Positions 7,487 through 15,179 of a DNA stretch of 64,000 nucleotides are shown here, in pieces. Position 1 is the stretch's first letter; each line of letters starts with the position of its first letter. The notes beneath the pieces were generated by a model. It was given only the letters and a program-made list of their open reading frames with translations. It ran no database searches and was not told the DNA's origin. The DNA is from Alphaproteobacteria bacterium (lineage in GTDB: Bacteria; Pseudomonadota; Alphaproteobacteria; CALKHQ01), in contig JAWKYB010000015.1 of NCBI GenBank assembly GCA_041396705.1, positions 1-64,000 on the forward strand, written 5' to 3'. The position numbers and the translations under genes were made by a program.

Positions 7487-8608
7487 CTAGCCGCGCTGCA
7501 GCAGGACGGCGGCATAGCCGCCGGCGCCTTCGCGCTTGTAGGTGTCGTAGAACACGTAGTCGTCGCACCAGCCGCTATCCAGGACGGTCGTCCGGGGAAA
7601 GGCGTCGGCGAACAACCCGACGAGATAGCGGCCGCTCAACGGCCCGTCGTCGGTGGCCTCCTCCGGCGGGAAGGTGTGCAGCATCACCGTGTGGCGCACG
7701 GCGGCGCAGACGTGGCGGGCATAGTTGGCACAGACCTCGGGGCTCATCTCGGCAAAGGAGGCGGCATTGAGCCCGACGTCGACCTCGCCTGCGAGACGGG
7801 CGATCTGCCATGGCGCCAGCTGGTACACGCGCCGCTCCGGGGCCGGCGGAAGCGTCAGGTCGATGCGGTCGAGATCGCGGGTCTGGCGATAGTCGACGAC
7901 CGTCAGGCCCGGGATCGCCTTGAGGAACTGGGTCGCGACGTAGAGCACCGGCGGGATGTCGACGTTGACCACCAGCCGCAGCTCCGGGTTCAGCGCGAAG
8001 TGCGCCAGTGTGGAGAACCCGAGCCCGGGGCCGATTTCCAGGATCGACCCGACCGCGCTGCGGTCAACCGAGCGGTAGAGATCGACCGCCCGGCTGACAT
8101 ACTGCACCCAGGCGGCGCTGACGGCCCTGCCGCGCCAGATGAAGGTGTCGTCGCCCCCGCCGGCATCCATGCCGGCGGGCGGCTCGAAGTGGTCGACCGT
8201 GTCGGCGATGCGATCCAGCATCATCCGCGCATGCGACTTGTTGGCCGACAGCTTGGACCGATGCTGGCCGAGCAGCAGGTGCTCGTATTCGCCGACGATC
8301 CTGCGCACGACGGGCAGTGTGGCGATCCGGTCCCACATCAGCCGCTTGAACCGGCCGTGCGGCATGGCCGGCCTGGGCAGCCCGCCCTCGGTGAAGCCGC
8401 TGAGGATGTCCTGGTTGGAGCGGAAGTCGGCCAGGCCGACCCGCCTGAGCTCGCGGTCGATCCGGCGCGCATAGTCGCGCCACTTCGCCTGCGGCTGCCA
8501 CACGCCGGACTGGCGCTCGGCGTCACGCATCATCAGGTCGAGCAAGTCCGGGTCGTCATCGACCGAATGTTGCTGCGGTTTCATGGCCAGCGGACTGTCG
8601 CCTGTCAT
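7487..8608 (-). CDS. putative sugar O-methyltransferase
   Basis: A 373-aa protein resembling the putative sugar O-methyltransferase family found in polysaccharide loci. The central SAM-binding motif is SILEIGPGLGFSTLAHFAL (around residue 185), followed by VVNVDIPPVLYVATQFL. The N-terminal third (RELRRVGLADFRSNQDILSGF) is family-specific and the C-terminus has DDYVFYDTYKR. The ATG at 8608 is chosen; other in-frame ATGs at 8641 and 8584 are possible and none has a convincing ribosome site. No glycosyltransferase or export genes are nearby, so it is an isolated member and the acceptor is unknown. Confidence 0.75.
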   Translation of the reverse strand: MTGDSPLAMKPQQHSVDDDPDLLDLMMRDAERQSGVWQPQAKWRDYARRIDRELRRVGLADFRSNQDILSGFTEGGLPRPAMPHGRFKRLMWDRIATLPVVRRIVGEYEHLLLGQHRSKLSANKSHARMMLDRIADTVDHFEPPAGMDAGGGDDTFIWRGRAVSAAWVQYVSRAVDLYRSVDRSAVGSILEIGPGLGFSTLAHFALNPELRLVVNVDIPPVLYVATQFLKAIPGLTVVDYRQTRDLDRIDLTLPPAPERRVYQLAPWQIARLAGEVDVGLNAASFAEMSPEVCANYARHVCAAVRHTVMLHTFPPEEATDDGPLSGRYLVGLFADAFPRTTVLDSGWCDDYVFYDTYKREGAGGYAAVLLQRG

Positions 8609-8774
8609 GTTCGGGATCGTGCCGACGCGGCCGCGCGGCATCCGTCGGAAGGGCTCGGCGAGTCAGCGCAAGCGGTCGCCGATGCGCATGTTCCCGGCCG
8701 GACCTGCGTTTGGCAAGCGCGATGCCGGCCGCCTCCGCAGTGCCACGACCCGGAGGCCGCACCATCCGGACCGG

Positions 8775-9665
8775 TCACTGCGGCTCCCATCCGGCGAGAT
8801 AGCGGTCGATGGCGGTGTGGTCGGCGTCGGGGCCGAGGCTGCGCGACGCCTGCTCCCACAGCGCGGCGGCGCGCTCGATGTCGTCGAGGGCGAGGCCGAG
8901 GCTGGCGGCCAGATCGGCCGCGGTGCGGATGTCCTTGGCCATCAGCGCCATCGAGAAGCCGGACGCATAGTTCCGCGGCAGGACGAAGGGCTTGAGCTTT
9001 CGTTCCGTGGAGTTGTTGCGGCCGGTGGAGCTGTTGAGCACGTCGACCGCCGTCTCCGGCTCGAGCCCAAAGGCGCGGGCGACACGGAGCGCCTCGCAGG
9101 CGGCGACCAGACCTGCGGCGGAGACGTAGTTGTTCAGCGCCTTCATCGCGTGGCCCGAGCCAAGCGGACCGGTGCGGAACACCGTGCCCATGCAGTCGAA
9201 CAGGGGCTGTGCCCTGTCGATGTCGCGCGCCTCGCCGCCGGCCATGATCGCCAGCGTGCCGTCGACCGCGCGCGGCACCCCGCCGGACACGGGTGCGTCG
9301 ATCAGCGCGATGCCGCGGCCGGCAAGCCGGTCGCCGAGCGCGCGCGTGCGCAGCGGCGCCGACGAGCTCATGTCGACGACCAGCGCTCCGGCGGCAAGCG
9401 CATCGGCGGCGGCACCGGTCCCGACCAGCGCGTCGGCGACGACGCCGGCGTCCGGCAGCATGGTGACAAGGACCGCCGTCCCTTCGGCGGCCGCGCGCGG
9501 GTCGGCGAAGGCGGCGCCGCCCGCTCCGGCGAAGGCGGCTCGGCGGGATTCGGCAAGATCGGCGCCGCGCACGTCGAAGCCCGCGGCGACCAGGCGCCCG
9601 GCCATCGGCAGGCCCATCCGGCCGAGGCCGACGAAGCCGACCGCAGGGCGGGCGGGCTCAGCCAA
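8775..9665 (-). CDS. NAD(P)-dependent 3-hydroxyisobutyrate dehydrogenase-like oxidoreductase
   Basis: A 296-aa beta-hydroxyacid dehydrogenase. The N-terminal Rossmann signature is VGFVGLGRMGLPMAGRLVAAGF. The substrate-binding DAPVSGGVPRA is near residue 125, and the catalytic-Lys segment GSGHAMKALNNYV is near residue 170. The C-terminal all-helical domain is complete. The substrate could be 3-hydroxyisobutyrate, tartronate semialdehyde or a related short acid. Its ATG at 9665 overlaps the end of the carboxymuconolactone decarboxylase-like gene by 8 nt, so the two form a translationally coupled operon, suggesting one catabolic route. Confidence 0.88.
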   Translation of the reverse strand: MAEPARPAVGFVGLGRMGLPMAGRLVAAGFDVRGADLAESRRAAFAGAGGAAFADPRAAAEGTAVLVTMLPDAGVVADALVGTGAAADALAAGALVVDMSSSAPLRTRALGDRLAGRGIALIDAPVSGGVPRAVDGTLAIMAGGEARDIDRAQPLFDCMGTVFRTGPLGSGHAMKALNNYVSAAGLVAACEALRVARAFGLEPETAVDVLNSSTGRNNSTERKLKPFVLPRNYASGFSMALMAKDIRTAADLAASLGLALDDIERAAALWEQASRSLGPDADHTAIDRYLAGWEPQ

Positions 9666-10053
9666 GGCCCATCTCCTTCACCACCTCGCCCGCCAGCCGG
9701 AACGCCTCCATCGCCGCCGGCACGCCGCAATAGGTGCCGATCTGGATGCAGATCTCCTGCAGCTCCGGCACGGTGATGCCGTTGTTCAGCGCGCCGCGGA
9801 CATGGGCCTTGAACTCGTGCGGCCGGTTCAACGCGGCGATCATGCCGAGGTTGAGGATCGAGCGGCTGCGCCGGTCGAGTCCCTCCCGGTTCCAGGTCGC
9901 GTCCCAGCACCACTCCGTGGTCAGCTCCTGCACCGGCCAGGAGAAGTCGGTCGCGTTGTCCAGCGCGCGGTCGACATAGGCGTCGCCGAGCACCGCGCGG
10001 CGGGTCTTCAGTCCGCGCTCGAACCGTTCCGATCTCTGTTGTCGTTCCGCCAT
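9658..10053 (-). CDS. carboxymuconolactone decarboxylase family protein
   Basis: A 131-aa CMD-family protein, the size of gamma-carboxymuconolactone decarboxylase (PcaC-like). The family core is DRRSRSILNLGMIAALNRPHEFKAHVRGALNNG, with ELQEICIQIGTYCGVPAAMEAF carrying a Cys-x6-Cys pair and the acidic residue used by the family. GGAGG sits 5 nt before the ATG at 10053. It is the first gene of a two-gene unit with the HIBADH-like dehydrogenase. No other protocatechuate genes are present, so a true PcaC role is unproven; it may act in decarboxylation or as a peroxidase-like member. Confidence 0.85.
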   Translation of the reverse strand: MAERQQRSERFERGLKTRRAVLGDAYVDRALDNATDFSWPVQELTTEWCWDATWNREGLDRRSRSILNLGMIAALNRPHEFKAHVRGALNNGITVPELQEICIQIGTYCGVPAAMEAFRLAGEVVKEMGLG

Positions 10054-10175
10054 GTCGCCCTCCCTGCGTTCGTACTGACCACGGAGCGAGTGTACCCGCC
10101 GGGCGGCCGGGGCGGGAGAGCGGACCGACCCGGGCAGGCCGGGCCGGCTGCGCGACCGAAACGCCGCCCTGCCCG

Positions 10176-10817
10176 TCAGGCCAGCTTGAAGCCCTCGATC
10201 ACGCGGGTGGCCTGCCAGCAGGGCAGGGTCTCGACCTTCTCGATCATCCAGCGGGCAAGGTTCGGATGGCGATCGAGCGGCAGCCGCTGCCATTCATGCA
10301 AGTGCATCGGTGCCGCAACGGCGATGTCGGCGATGGTCGGTCCGGCGCCGCACAGCCAGCCGCCGCCGCGCAGCCGATCGTCCAGAATGCCGGCCAGCTT
10401 GTGGAAGTTGTCGGCCTCACTGGCGAGCACGGCCGGGTCGGGCGCGCCGCCCAGCAACGGCTTCACGCAGTTCTCGACCAGATAGACGTAACAGGACGGG
10501 AACCACGACCCGGCCTCCCACAGCAGCCAGCGATTGACGTCGGCGCGGGCGGCCAGGGCGGTCGGATAGGCGTCGGCGCGGCCGAGCTTGTCGGCGGCAT
10601 ACTGCAGGATCGCGTTTGATTCCCACAGCACGAGGTCGCCGTCCCTGAAGGCCGGCAATGCGGCGTTCGGGTTGATGGCGCGGAAGGCGTCGCTCTTCTG
10701 CTCGCCGGCGAAATAGTCGACCTTGTGCAGCGTGTAGTCGGCACCCATCAGCTTCAGGCCGGCGATGACCTTGCGGCAGTTGACGGTGATCGGATCGGCA
10801 TAGACGTCCACGGGCAT
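10176..10817 (-). CDS. glutathione S-transferase family protein
   Basis: A 213-aa cytosolic GST. The N-terminal thioredoxin-like domain (residues 1-80) includes VNCRKVIAGLKLMGADY and the glutathione-site segment NPNAALPAFRDGDLVLWESNAILQYAA, with the conserved cis-Pro and ES pair. The all-helical C-terminal domain (90-213) has the N-capping/hydrophobic staple region GPTIADIAV. AGGAGGAG lies directly before the ATG at 10817. Substrate is unknown; the gene is alone, 122 nt upstream of the CMD-HIBADH pair on the same strand. Confidence 0.9.
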   Translation of the reverse strand: MPVDVYADPITVNCRKVIAGLKLMGADYTLHKVDYFAGEQKSDAFRAINPNAALPAFRDGDLVLWESNAILQYAADKLGRADAYPTALAARADVNRWLLWEAGSWFPSCYVYLVENCVKPLLGGAPDPAVLASEADNFHKLAGILDDRLRGGGWLCGAGPTIADIAVAAPMHLHEWQRLPLDRHPNLARWMIEKVETLPCWQATRVIEGFKLA

Positions 10818-11044
10818 CTCCTCCTGTTTTCGCCCGCGCGACGTGCGATGAGACGTCGCAAAGGCCTGTTTTCACAGCAGATCCTTGCGGTTCCGCTGTG
10901 TGTTTTGCGCCCGGACTCTAGCACAGCGGATCGTTTCGATCATCGCGCTGGACCCGCCGCGTATCGCACCCATAATTGATGCGAGAAGTGGCGCCGCCGG
11001 CGCGGTCGCCACGGCATGCACATGCGGGAATCGGGACGGACGCC

Positions 11045-12040
11045 ATGGGACTGGCAGCGACAACGGCAACCGAGGCGGTACGGACGGGGTCGTTCAAGTA
11101 TCTGAAGCCGACGGTGGCGCATTCGCTGTATCGCAACGGCAAGGTGCTGACCCGCCGCGACCGCGACGGCAGCGACGCCACGTGGGAGGGCGTCGACCTG
11201 GAAAGCCGGCAGATGCCGGTGCACGACGCGCGCGCCCTTGCCGCCGGTGCGCGCCCGACGTTGGCCGACGCGGGCTTTCACATGCTGCCGAGCCTCCTGC
11301 CCGACCCCGGCCTGGATTTCTTCGATCACGAAGCGGTCGTGCGCGACTACTACCCGCATTGCGCCGAGATCGTGCGCGAGGCGAGCGGCGCCAGCCTGGT
11401 GGCGGCGTTCGACCACAACGTGCGCTCGGCGGTCGGCAAGAACAGCAAGCGGCGCATCGCCGGCGGCCAGCAGGTCCAGGGTCCGGCCCATGTGGTGCAC
11501 GGCGACTACACCCTGACCAGCGCACCGCAGCGGCTGCGCGACCTGACCCGGCCGTCGGGCGCCAACGACACGCTGCGCACGGTGTTGCGCGAGGGCGAGG
11601 CGCTGCTGGACAAGGACGCCGTCGCGCGGGCGCTCGACGGCGGCCGCTTCGCCATCATCAACCTGTGGCGCAACATCGCCGCCGAGCCGGTCGCGACCAA
11701 TCCGCTCGCCCTGTGCGACGCGGCCAGCGTGCAGCCCGAGGACCTGGTGGTGTTCGAGATCCATTACCAGGACCGCATCGGCGAGAACTACTTCGCCAAG
11801 CACGCCGACCGGCACCGCTGGTATCTCTACCCCGGCCTGACCCGCGACGAGGCGCTGCTGATCAAGCAGTGGGATTCCGACGGCGAGCTGGCGCGCAGCA
11901 AGGGTGCGCAGGGCGACGCGGCCGGCAGCGGCCGGCCGTGCACCTTCAGCTTCCACAGCGCGTTCGAGGACCCGACCACGCCGCCGGACGCGCCGGACCG
12001 CTGGAGCATCGAGGTGCGCTGCGCGGTGCTGTACGACTGA
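11045..12040 (+). CDS. CmcJ/NvfI family oxidoreductase
   Basis: A 331-aa protein of the family typified by CmcJ of cephamycin biosynthesis and fungal AsaB/NvfI-type proteins. Family marks are the opening FKYLKPTVAHSLYRNG, the FDHEAVVRDYYPHCAEIV segment, FDHNVRS, the conserved ARVVHGDYT-like stretch PAHVVHGDYTLTSAPQRL, FAIINLWRN, and the C-terminal CTFSFHSAFEDP with the family Ser-Phe-His-x-Ala-Phe motif. These proteins act as oxidative or hydroxylating enzymes on secondary metabolites or on unusual substrates; the substrate here is unknown. It begins at ATG 11045 and is followed after 45 nt by an SDR gene, suggesting a two-step conversion. Confidence 0.85.
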   Translation: MGLAATTATEAVRTGSFKYLKPTVAHSLYRNGKVLTRRDRDGSDATWEGVDLESRQMPVHDARALAAGARPTLADAGFHMLPSLLPDPGLDFFDHEAVVRDYYPHCAEIVREASGASLVAAFDHNVRSAVGKNSKRRIAGGQQVQGPAHVVHGDYTLTSAPQRLRDLTRPSGANDTLRTVLREGEALLDKDAVARALDGGRFAIINLWRNIAAEPVATNPLALCDAASVQPEDLVVFEIHYQDRIGENYFAKHADRHRWYLYPGLTRDEALLIKQWDSDGELARSKGAQGDAAGSGRPCTFSFHSAFEDPTTPPDAPDRWSIEVRCAVLYD

Positions 12041-12085
12041 GCGGCCGTTTCGGGCCATTGCAACAGCGACGGAAAGGCAGGCCGC

Positions 12086-12799
12086 ATGCTCGCACCCGAC
12101 GGACGCGTGGTGATGATCTCCGGCGCCAACCGCGGCATCGGCCGCGCCGTGGCCGAAGCGCTGCATGCTGCCGGCTATTCGCTGAGCCTTGGCGCGCGCG
12201 ATCCGGCGTCGCTCGATGCGGTGACCGCGGGTTGGCCGGCCGACCGGGTGCTCGCCGCGCACTACGACGCCGAGGATCGGGAAAGCCACCGGCAGTGGGT
12301 CGCCGACACGGTGTCCCGGTTCGGGCGGATCGACGGGCTGGTCAACAATGCCGGCATTGCCGTGCGCGTCACCGTCGAGGACGAGCGCGACGAGGAGCTG
12401 GACCGGATGTGGGCGGTCAACGTCAAGGGACCGCTGTCGATGATACGCACCGCGCTGCCGCACCTGCGCAAGAGCGGCGCCGGGCGCATCGTCAACGTCT
12501 GCTCGATCGCCGGCAAGGCCGTCTACAACAACAACGCCGGCTATGCGATGAGCAAGTTCGCCGCCGTGGCGCTGTCGCACGCCACCCGGCGGGCCGGCTG
12601 GGACGACGGCGTGCGCTGCACCGCACTGTGCCCCGGTTTCGTCGCCACCGACATGACCGCCGACGTGGCAACCTTCCCGCATGACCGGATGATGGAACCG
12701 GGCGACATCGCGGCGGTGGTGACGATGCTGATCGGCCTGTCCAACACCGCTTCGATCGCCGAGCTGGTGATCAACTGCCGCGACGACGTGACGATGTAG
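12086..12799 (+). CDS. short-chain dehydrogenase/reductase (SDR)
   Basis: A 237-aa classical SDR. The cofactor-binding TGxxxGxG variant SGANRGIGRAVAEAL is at residues ~11-25, NNAG at ~87, a catalytic Ser in VCSIAGKA, and the catalytic YAMSK at ~150. The length is typical. It follows the CmcJ-like gene by 45 nt on the same strand with a purine-rich GGAAAGG upstream, so it is probably co-transcribed with it. Substrate unknown. Confidence 0.9.
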   Translation: MLAPDGRVVMISGANRGIGRAVAEALHAAGYSLSLGARDPASLDAVTAGWPADRVLAAHYDAEDRESHRQWVADTVSRFGRIDGLVNNAGIAVRVTVEDERDEELDRMWAVNVKGPLSMIRTALPHLRKSGAGRIVNVCSIAGKAVYNNNAGYAMSKFAAVALSHATRRAGWDDGVRCTALCPGFVATDMTADVATFPHDRMMEPGDIAAVVTMLIGLSNTASIAELVINCRDDVTM

Positions 12800-12824
12800 A
12801 CCGCAGAGTTCCCGCCGATCCGGT

Positions 12825-12853
12825 TTGACAAGCGCGTGCGTGCATCCTACCGT
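12825..12853 (+). promoter_or_regulatory. putative sigma-70-type promoter upstream of OsmC leader
   Basis: A perfect -35 hexamer TTGACA (12825-12830) is followed after 17 nt by TACCGT (12848-12853), a partial -10. It sits in the 251-nt gap between the SDR stop and the OsmC start. Transcription would begin near 12860, ahead of an intrinsic-terminator-like hairpin at 12921-12950. Confidence 0.45.
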
Positions 12854-12859
12854 TAACTC

Positions 12860-12950
12860 AGCGCCGATTTGAGCAGCAGCTTGCGGGCGCTTTACAAATG
12901 CAGCTAAAGCGTTGGGACCAACCGCCCGGCGAAGGCTGCGGCGGTTTTTT
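12860..12950 (+). ncRNA. candidate small RNA or attenuator leader of the OsmC gene
   Basis: About 90 nt between a TTGACA-17-TACCGT promoter and a hairpin followed by six T residues. The segment starts with the internally complementary stretch AGCGCC...GGGCGCT (12866-12894 region), then an unpaired AAATGCAGCTAAAG tract, then the terminator. This is the layout of a stand-alone small RNA; it could equally be a premature-termination leader of the OsmC gene 100 nt downstream. No match to a named RNA family is recognised. Confidence 0.35.
12921..12950 (+). terminator. Rho-independent terminator-like hairpin
   Basis: ACCGCC (12921-12926) pairs with GGCGGT (12940-12945), loop 13 nt, followed by TTTTTT including the stem's last T (12945-12950). 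It is the clearest intrinsic terminator in the 5' half of the window. It lies 121 nt after the SDR stop and 100 nt before the OsmC start. Confidence 0.6.
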
Positions 12951-13050
12951 GTCGTGCCTCGGGCACCCGTCGCAACCCAACGTCCGGCGCTTTGACTTCC
13001 AGCTTGCCCGGCCGGCGCGCGCGCCCGCCGCGCTAAAGAGGAGACGAGGG

Positions 13051-13575
13051 ATGAGCGACGACCTGCGCCAACTGATCGGGGAAACCCAGGACGCCTTCCG
13101 TGCCGAGCCTGCCAAGGCCCAGGCGCGGTTCGAATCCGTATCGCTGCTCAAGGACGGCCTGCGGTCCGAGGTGCGGTTGCGCGACCACCGGCTGACGGTG
13201 GACGAGCCGCAGCAGCTCGGCGGCACCGACGCCGGCCCGAATCCGGTCGAGCTCATCCTCGCCGCGCTCGGCACCTGCCAGGAGATCACCTACAAGGCTT
13301 ACGCCACCGCGCTGGGCATCCCGCTCGATTCCGTCTCGGTCAAGCTCGAGGGCGATCTCGACCTGCGCGGCTTCTTTGCGGTGAAGGACGACGTGAGGCC
13401 CGGCTACCAGGCCATCCGCGGCACCGTCCGGATCGAGTCCGGCGCCAGCCCGGAGGCACTTGCCCAGTTGCGCGACGTGGTCAACGCCCACTGCCCGGTG
13501 CTGGACATCATCAGCAACCCGGTGCCGGTGAAGCTGGACCTCGAGCTGGCCCAGCCCGCCGTCGCGGCCGAGTGA
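13051..13575 (+). CDS. OsmC family protein
   Basis: A 174-aa OsmC/Ohr-fold protein, a thiol-dependent peroxidase family acting on organic hydroperoxides in the cytoplasm. The two redox cysteines are visible in ALGTCQEIT (about residue 77) and NAHCPVLDI (about residue 150). The ATG at 13051 is preceded by AAGAGGAG; the frame stays open upstream to ATG 12898 but that extension runs through the terminator hairpin and has no family similarity. It may be controlled by the promoter/terminator pair upstream. Sequence features place it with YhfA-like/OsmC proteins rather than with Ohr. Confidence 0.88.
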   Translation: MSDDLRQLIGETQDAFRAEPAKAQARFESVSLLKDGLRSEVRLRDHRLTVDEPQQLGGTDAGPNPVELILAALGTCQEITYKAYATALGIPLDSVSVKLEGDLDLRGFFAVKDDVRPGYQAIRGTVRIESGASPEALAQLRDVVNAHCPVLDIISNPVPVKLDLELAQPAVAAE

Positions 13576-13621
13576 GCCACAAAGGGCGGCGGCGCGCGAT
13601 CCCGCTGCCGCCCACTACCGG

Positions 13622-14253
13622 TTACGTGAACAGTGTGATGCCGTTGACGTCGGCGTCGTAATTCTCGAGCACGAACAGCACGTGCCAGGCTGAATCGAAC
13701 ACCAGCGTGTTGCCGCCGACGACCGCATAAGCGGTGCCGAAGACCTGATCCACGAATTCGAAATCGTGGATGATGTCCGGCGTTCCATCGACGATATTGC
13801 CCAGTTGCGCGATGGTGTGGAACTTGTCGGCACCGGCGCCGCCCCACATCTCGTTGGCGCCGAGCCCGCCGAGCAGGAATCGTCACCGTCACCGCCGTAC
13901 AGCTTGTCGTTGCCCGGGCCGCCTTCCAGGATGTCGTTACCGGCACCGCCGAAAAGGACGTCGTCGCCGGGATTGCCGAAGTTGGGAAATTCATTCATTT
14001 GCGATACGTCATTGTAGTCGCCGTAGATGTAGTCGTCGCCGTCGCCGCCGTAGATGACGTCGTCCTCGCCGTTGCCGGACAACGTATCGGCCCCGCCCTT
14101 GCCGTAGATGACATCGGCTCGATCGCTGCCGCCGATGAAATCGCCTCCCTCGGTTCCGTTGATCACATTGGTCCACCAGTCCCGCACCACGAAACCGGGG
14201 TTAAGCTTGGCACGTGAGTCGAGGATCGAAACGTCGGAATAGGAGCGCTGCAT
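13622..14253 (-). pseudogene. RTX-type calcium-binding repeat protein, frameshifted
   Basis: About 210 codons encoding a hemolysin-type Ca-binding protein. From the ATG at 14253 (GGAGG 5 nt upstream) the chain passes through five or more GGxGxDxxx nonapeptide repeats (GGSDRADVIYG, GNGEDDVIYGG, GGDGDDYIYG, GGAGNDILEG, GGDGDDS). The frame then breaks near 13876: restoring one base in the run after GDGDDS continues as LLGGLGANEMWGGAGADKF and ends ITLFT at 13622. Such proteins are secreted by type I exporters and fold in external calcium; the C-terminal VFDSAWHVLFVLENYDADVNGITLF is the usual beta-rich end. The break is a single-base loss, so it may be a real lesion or a sequence error. No type I exporter gene is in the window. 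Confidence 0.8.
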
Positions 14254-14423
14254 GGCATCCTCCGATAGCTGATTGCGTGTATTGCTGTAGTCGCCGAACA
14301 CCGAGGGTCCGGTTCATCGCACTGCACGAACAGCATTCGCCTACGCGCCGCGCCCCCCGCGAGGTCAAATACGGCGCCTTGCGGAACCGCGACGGCACAC
14401 ACGGCCCGCCGCGGCCGTCGCCC

Positions 14424-15179
14424 TCACACCACTGCTGCGGCCCGGATGCGCTCCATCGCCTCGCGATAGGGCGCCGGGCCCCAGCTGACCCGGGCGACGC
14501 CGAGCCGGCCGAGGCGGTCGAGCGGCGGCAGCCCGGGCCGCATCATCACGTTCACCGGCAGCCGGCTCGCCTCGGTAACCCGGGCAATGAGCGATTCCTC
14601 GACCAGGGCCGGCACGAAGAAGCCGTCGGCACCCGCCTCGGCATAGGCGGCGGCCCGCTCCATCGCCTCGTCCATCAGCGCGGCATGACGCGAGGCATCC
14701 GGCTCGCCGAGGAACAGGTCGGTGCGGGCGTTGACGAACAGCGGCACGCCGCGTTCGTCGGCGGCGCGACGCAGCGCGGCGATGCGCCTGGTCTGCAGGT
14801 CGACGGGGTGGAGACCGCTGCCGCCGACCACCCGATCCTCGAAGTTGACGCCGATCGCCCCGGTCGCGAGCAATCGGTCGGCGTTCGCCGCCAGCCGCTC
14901 GGGCTCGACCGCGTAGCCGCCCTCGAAGTCGACGGTGAGCGGTAGGTCGACGGTTGCCGCGATTCGCGCGACGATGCGCAGCGCGAGATCCAACGGAATT
15001 GCCTCGCCGTCGGGATAGCCGTGCGCGGCGGCGACCGACCAGCTGCCGGTGGCGATCGCCTTCGCACCGGCGTCGGCAACGGCCTTGGCCGTGCCGGCGT
15101 CCCAGACATTGTAGAGCAGCAGCGGCTGGCCCTTGCGATGCAGGGCCGCGAATGCGCGGGCCTTTTCGGCCTGGTTCAT
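14424..15179 (-). CDS. isocitrate lyase/PEP mutase family protein
   Basis: A 251-aa TIM-barrel enzyme of the PEP mutase/isocitrate lyase superfamily. Typical segments are LLLYNVWDAGTAKAVADAGAKAIATGS, the metal-site LTVDFEGGYA, GVNFEDRVVGG and VNARTDLFLG. It lacks the KKCGH loop of isocitrate lyase, so it is closer to the short carboxyvinyl-carboxyphosphonate phosphorylmutase-like or oxaloacetate decarboxylase-like members. Substrate unknown. Its ATG (15179) overlaps the stop of the Ada gene (ATGA, 4 nt), so it is translated from the same message; that pairing is probably incidental to function. Confidence 0.85.
   Translation of the reverse strand: MNQAEKARAFAALHRKGQPLLLYNVWDAGTAKAVADAGAKAIATGSWSVAAAHGYPDGEAIPLDLALRIVARIAATVDLPLTVDFEGGYAVEPERLAANADRLLATGAIGVNFEDRVVGGSGLHPVDLQTRRIAALRRAADERGVPLFVNARTDLFLGEPDASRHAALMDEAMERAAAYAEAGADGFFVPALVEESLIARVTEASRLPVNVMMRPGLPPLDRLGRLGVARVSWGPAPYREAMERIRAAAVV

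Noticed and set aside
12898..13050. In-frame N-terminal extension of the OsmC protein from ATG 12898
   Set aside because: It would translate the terminator hairpin and has no family similarity; ATG 13051 has a strong ribosome site.
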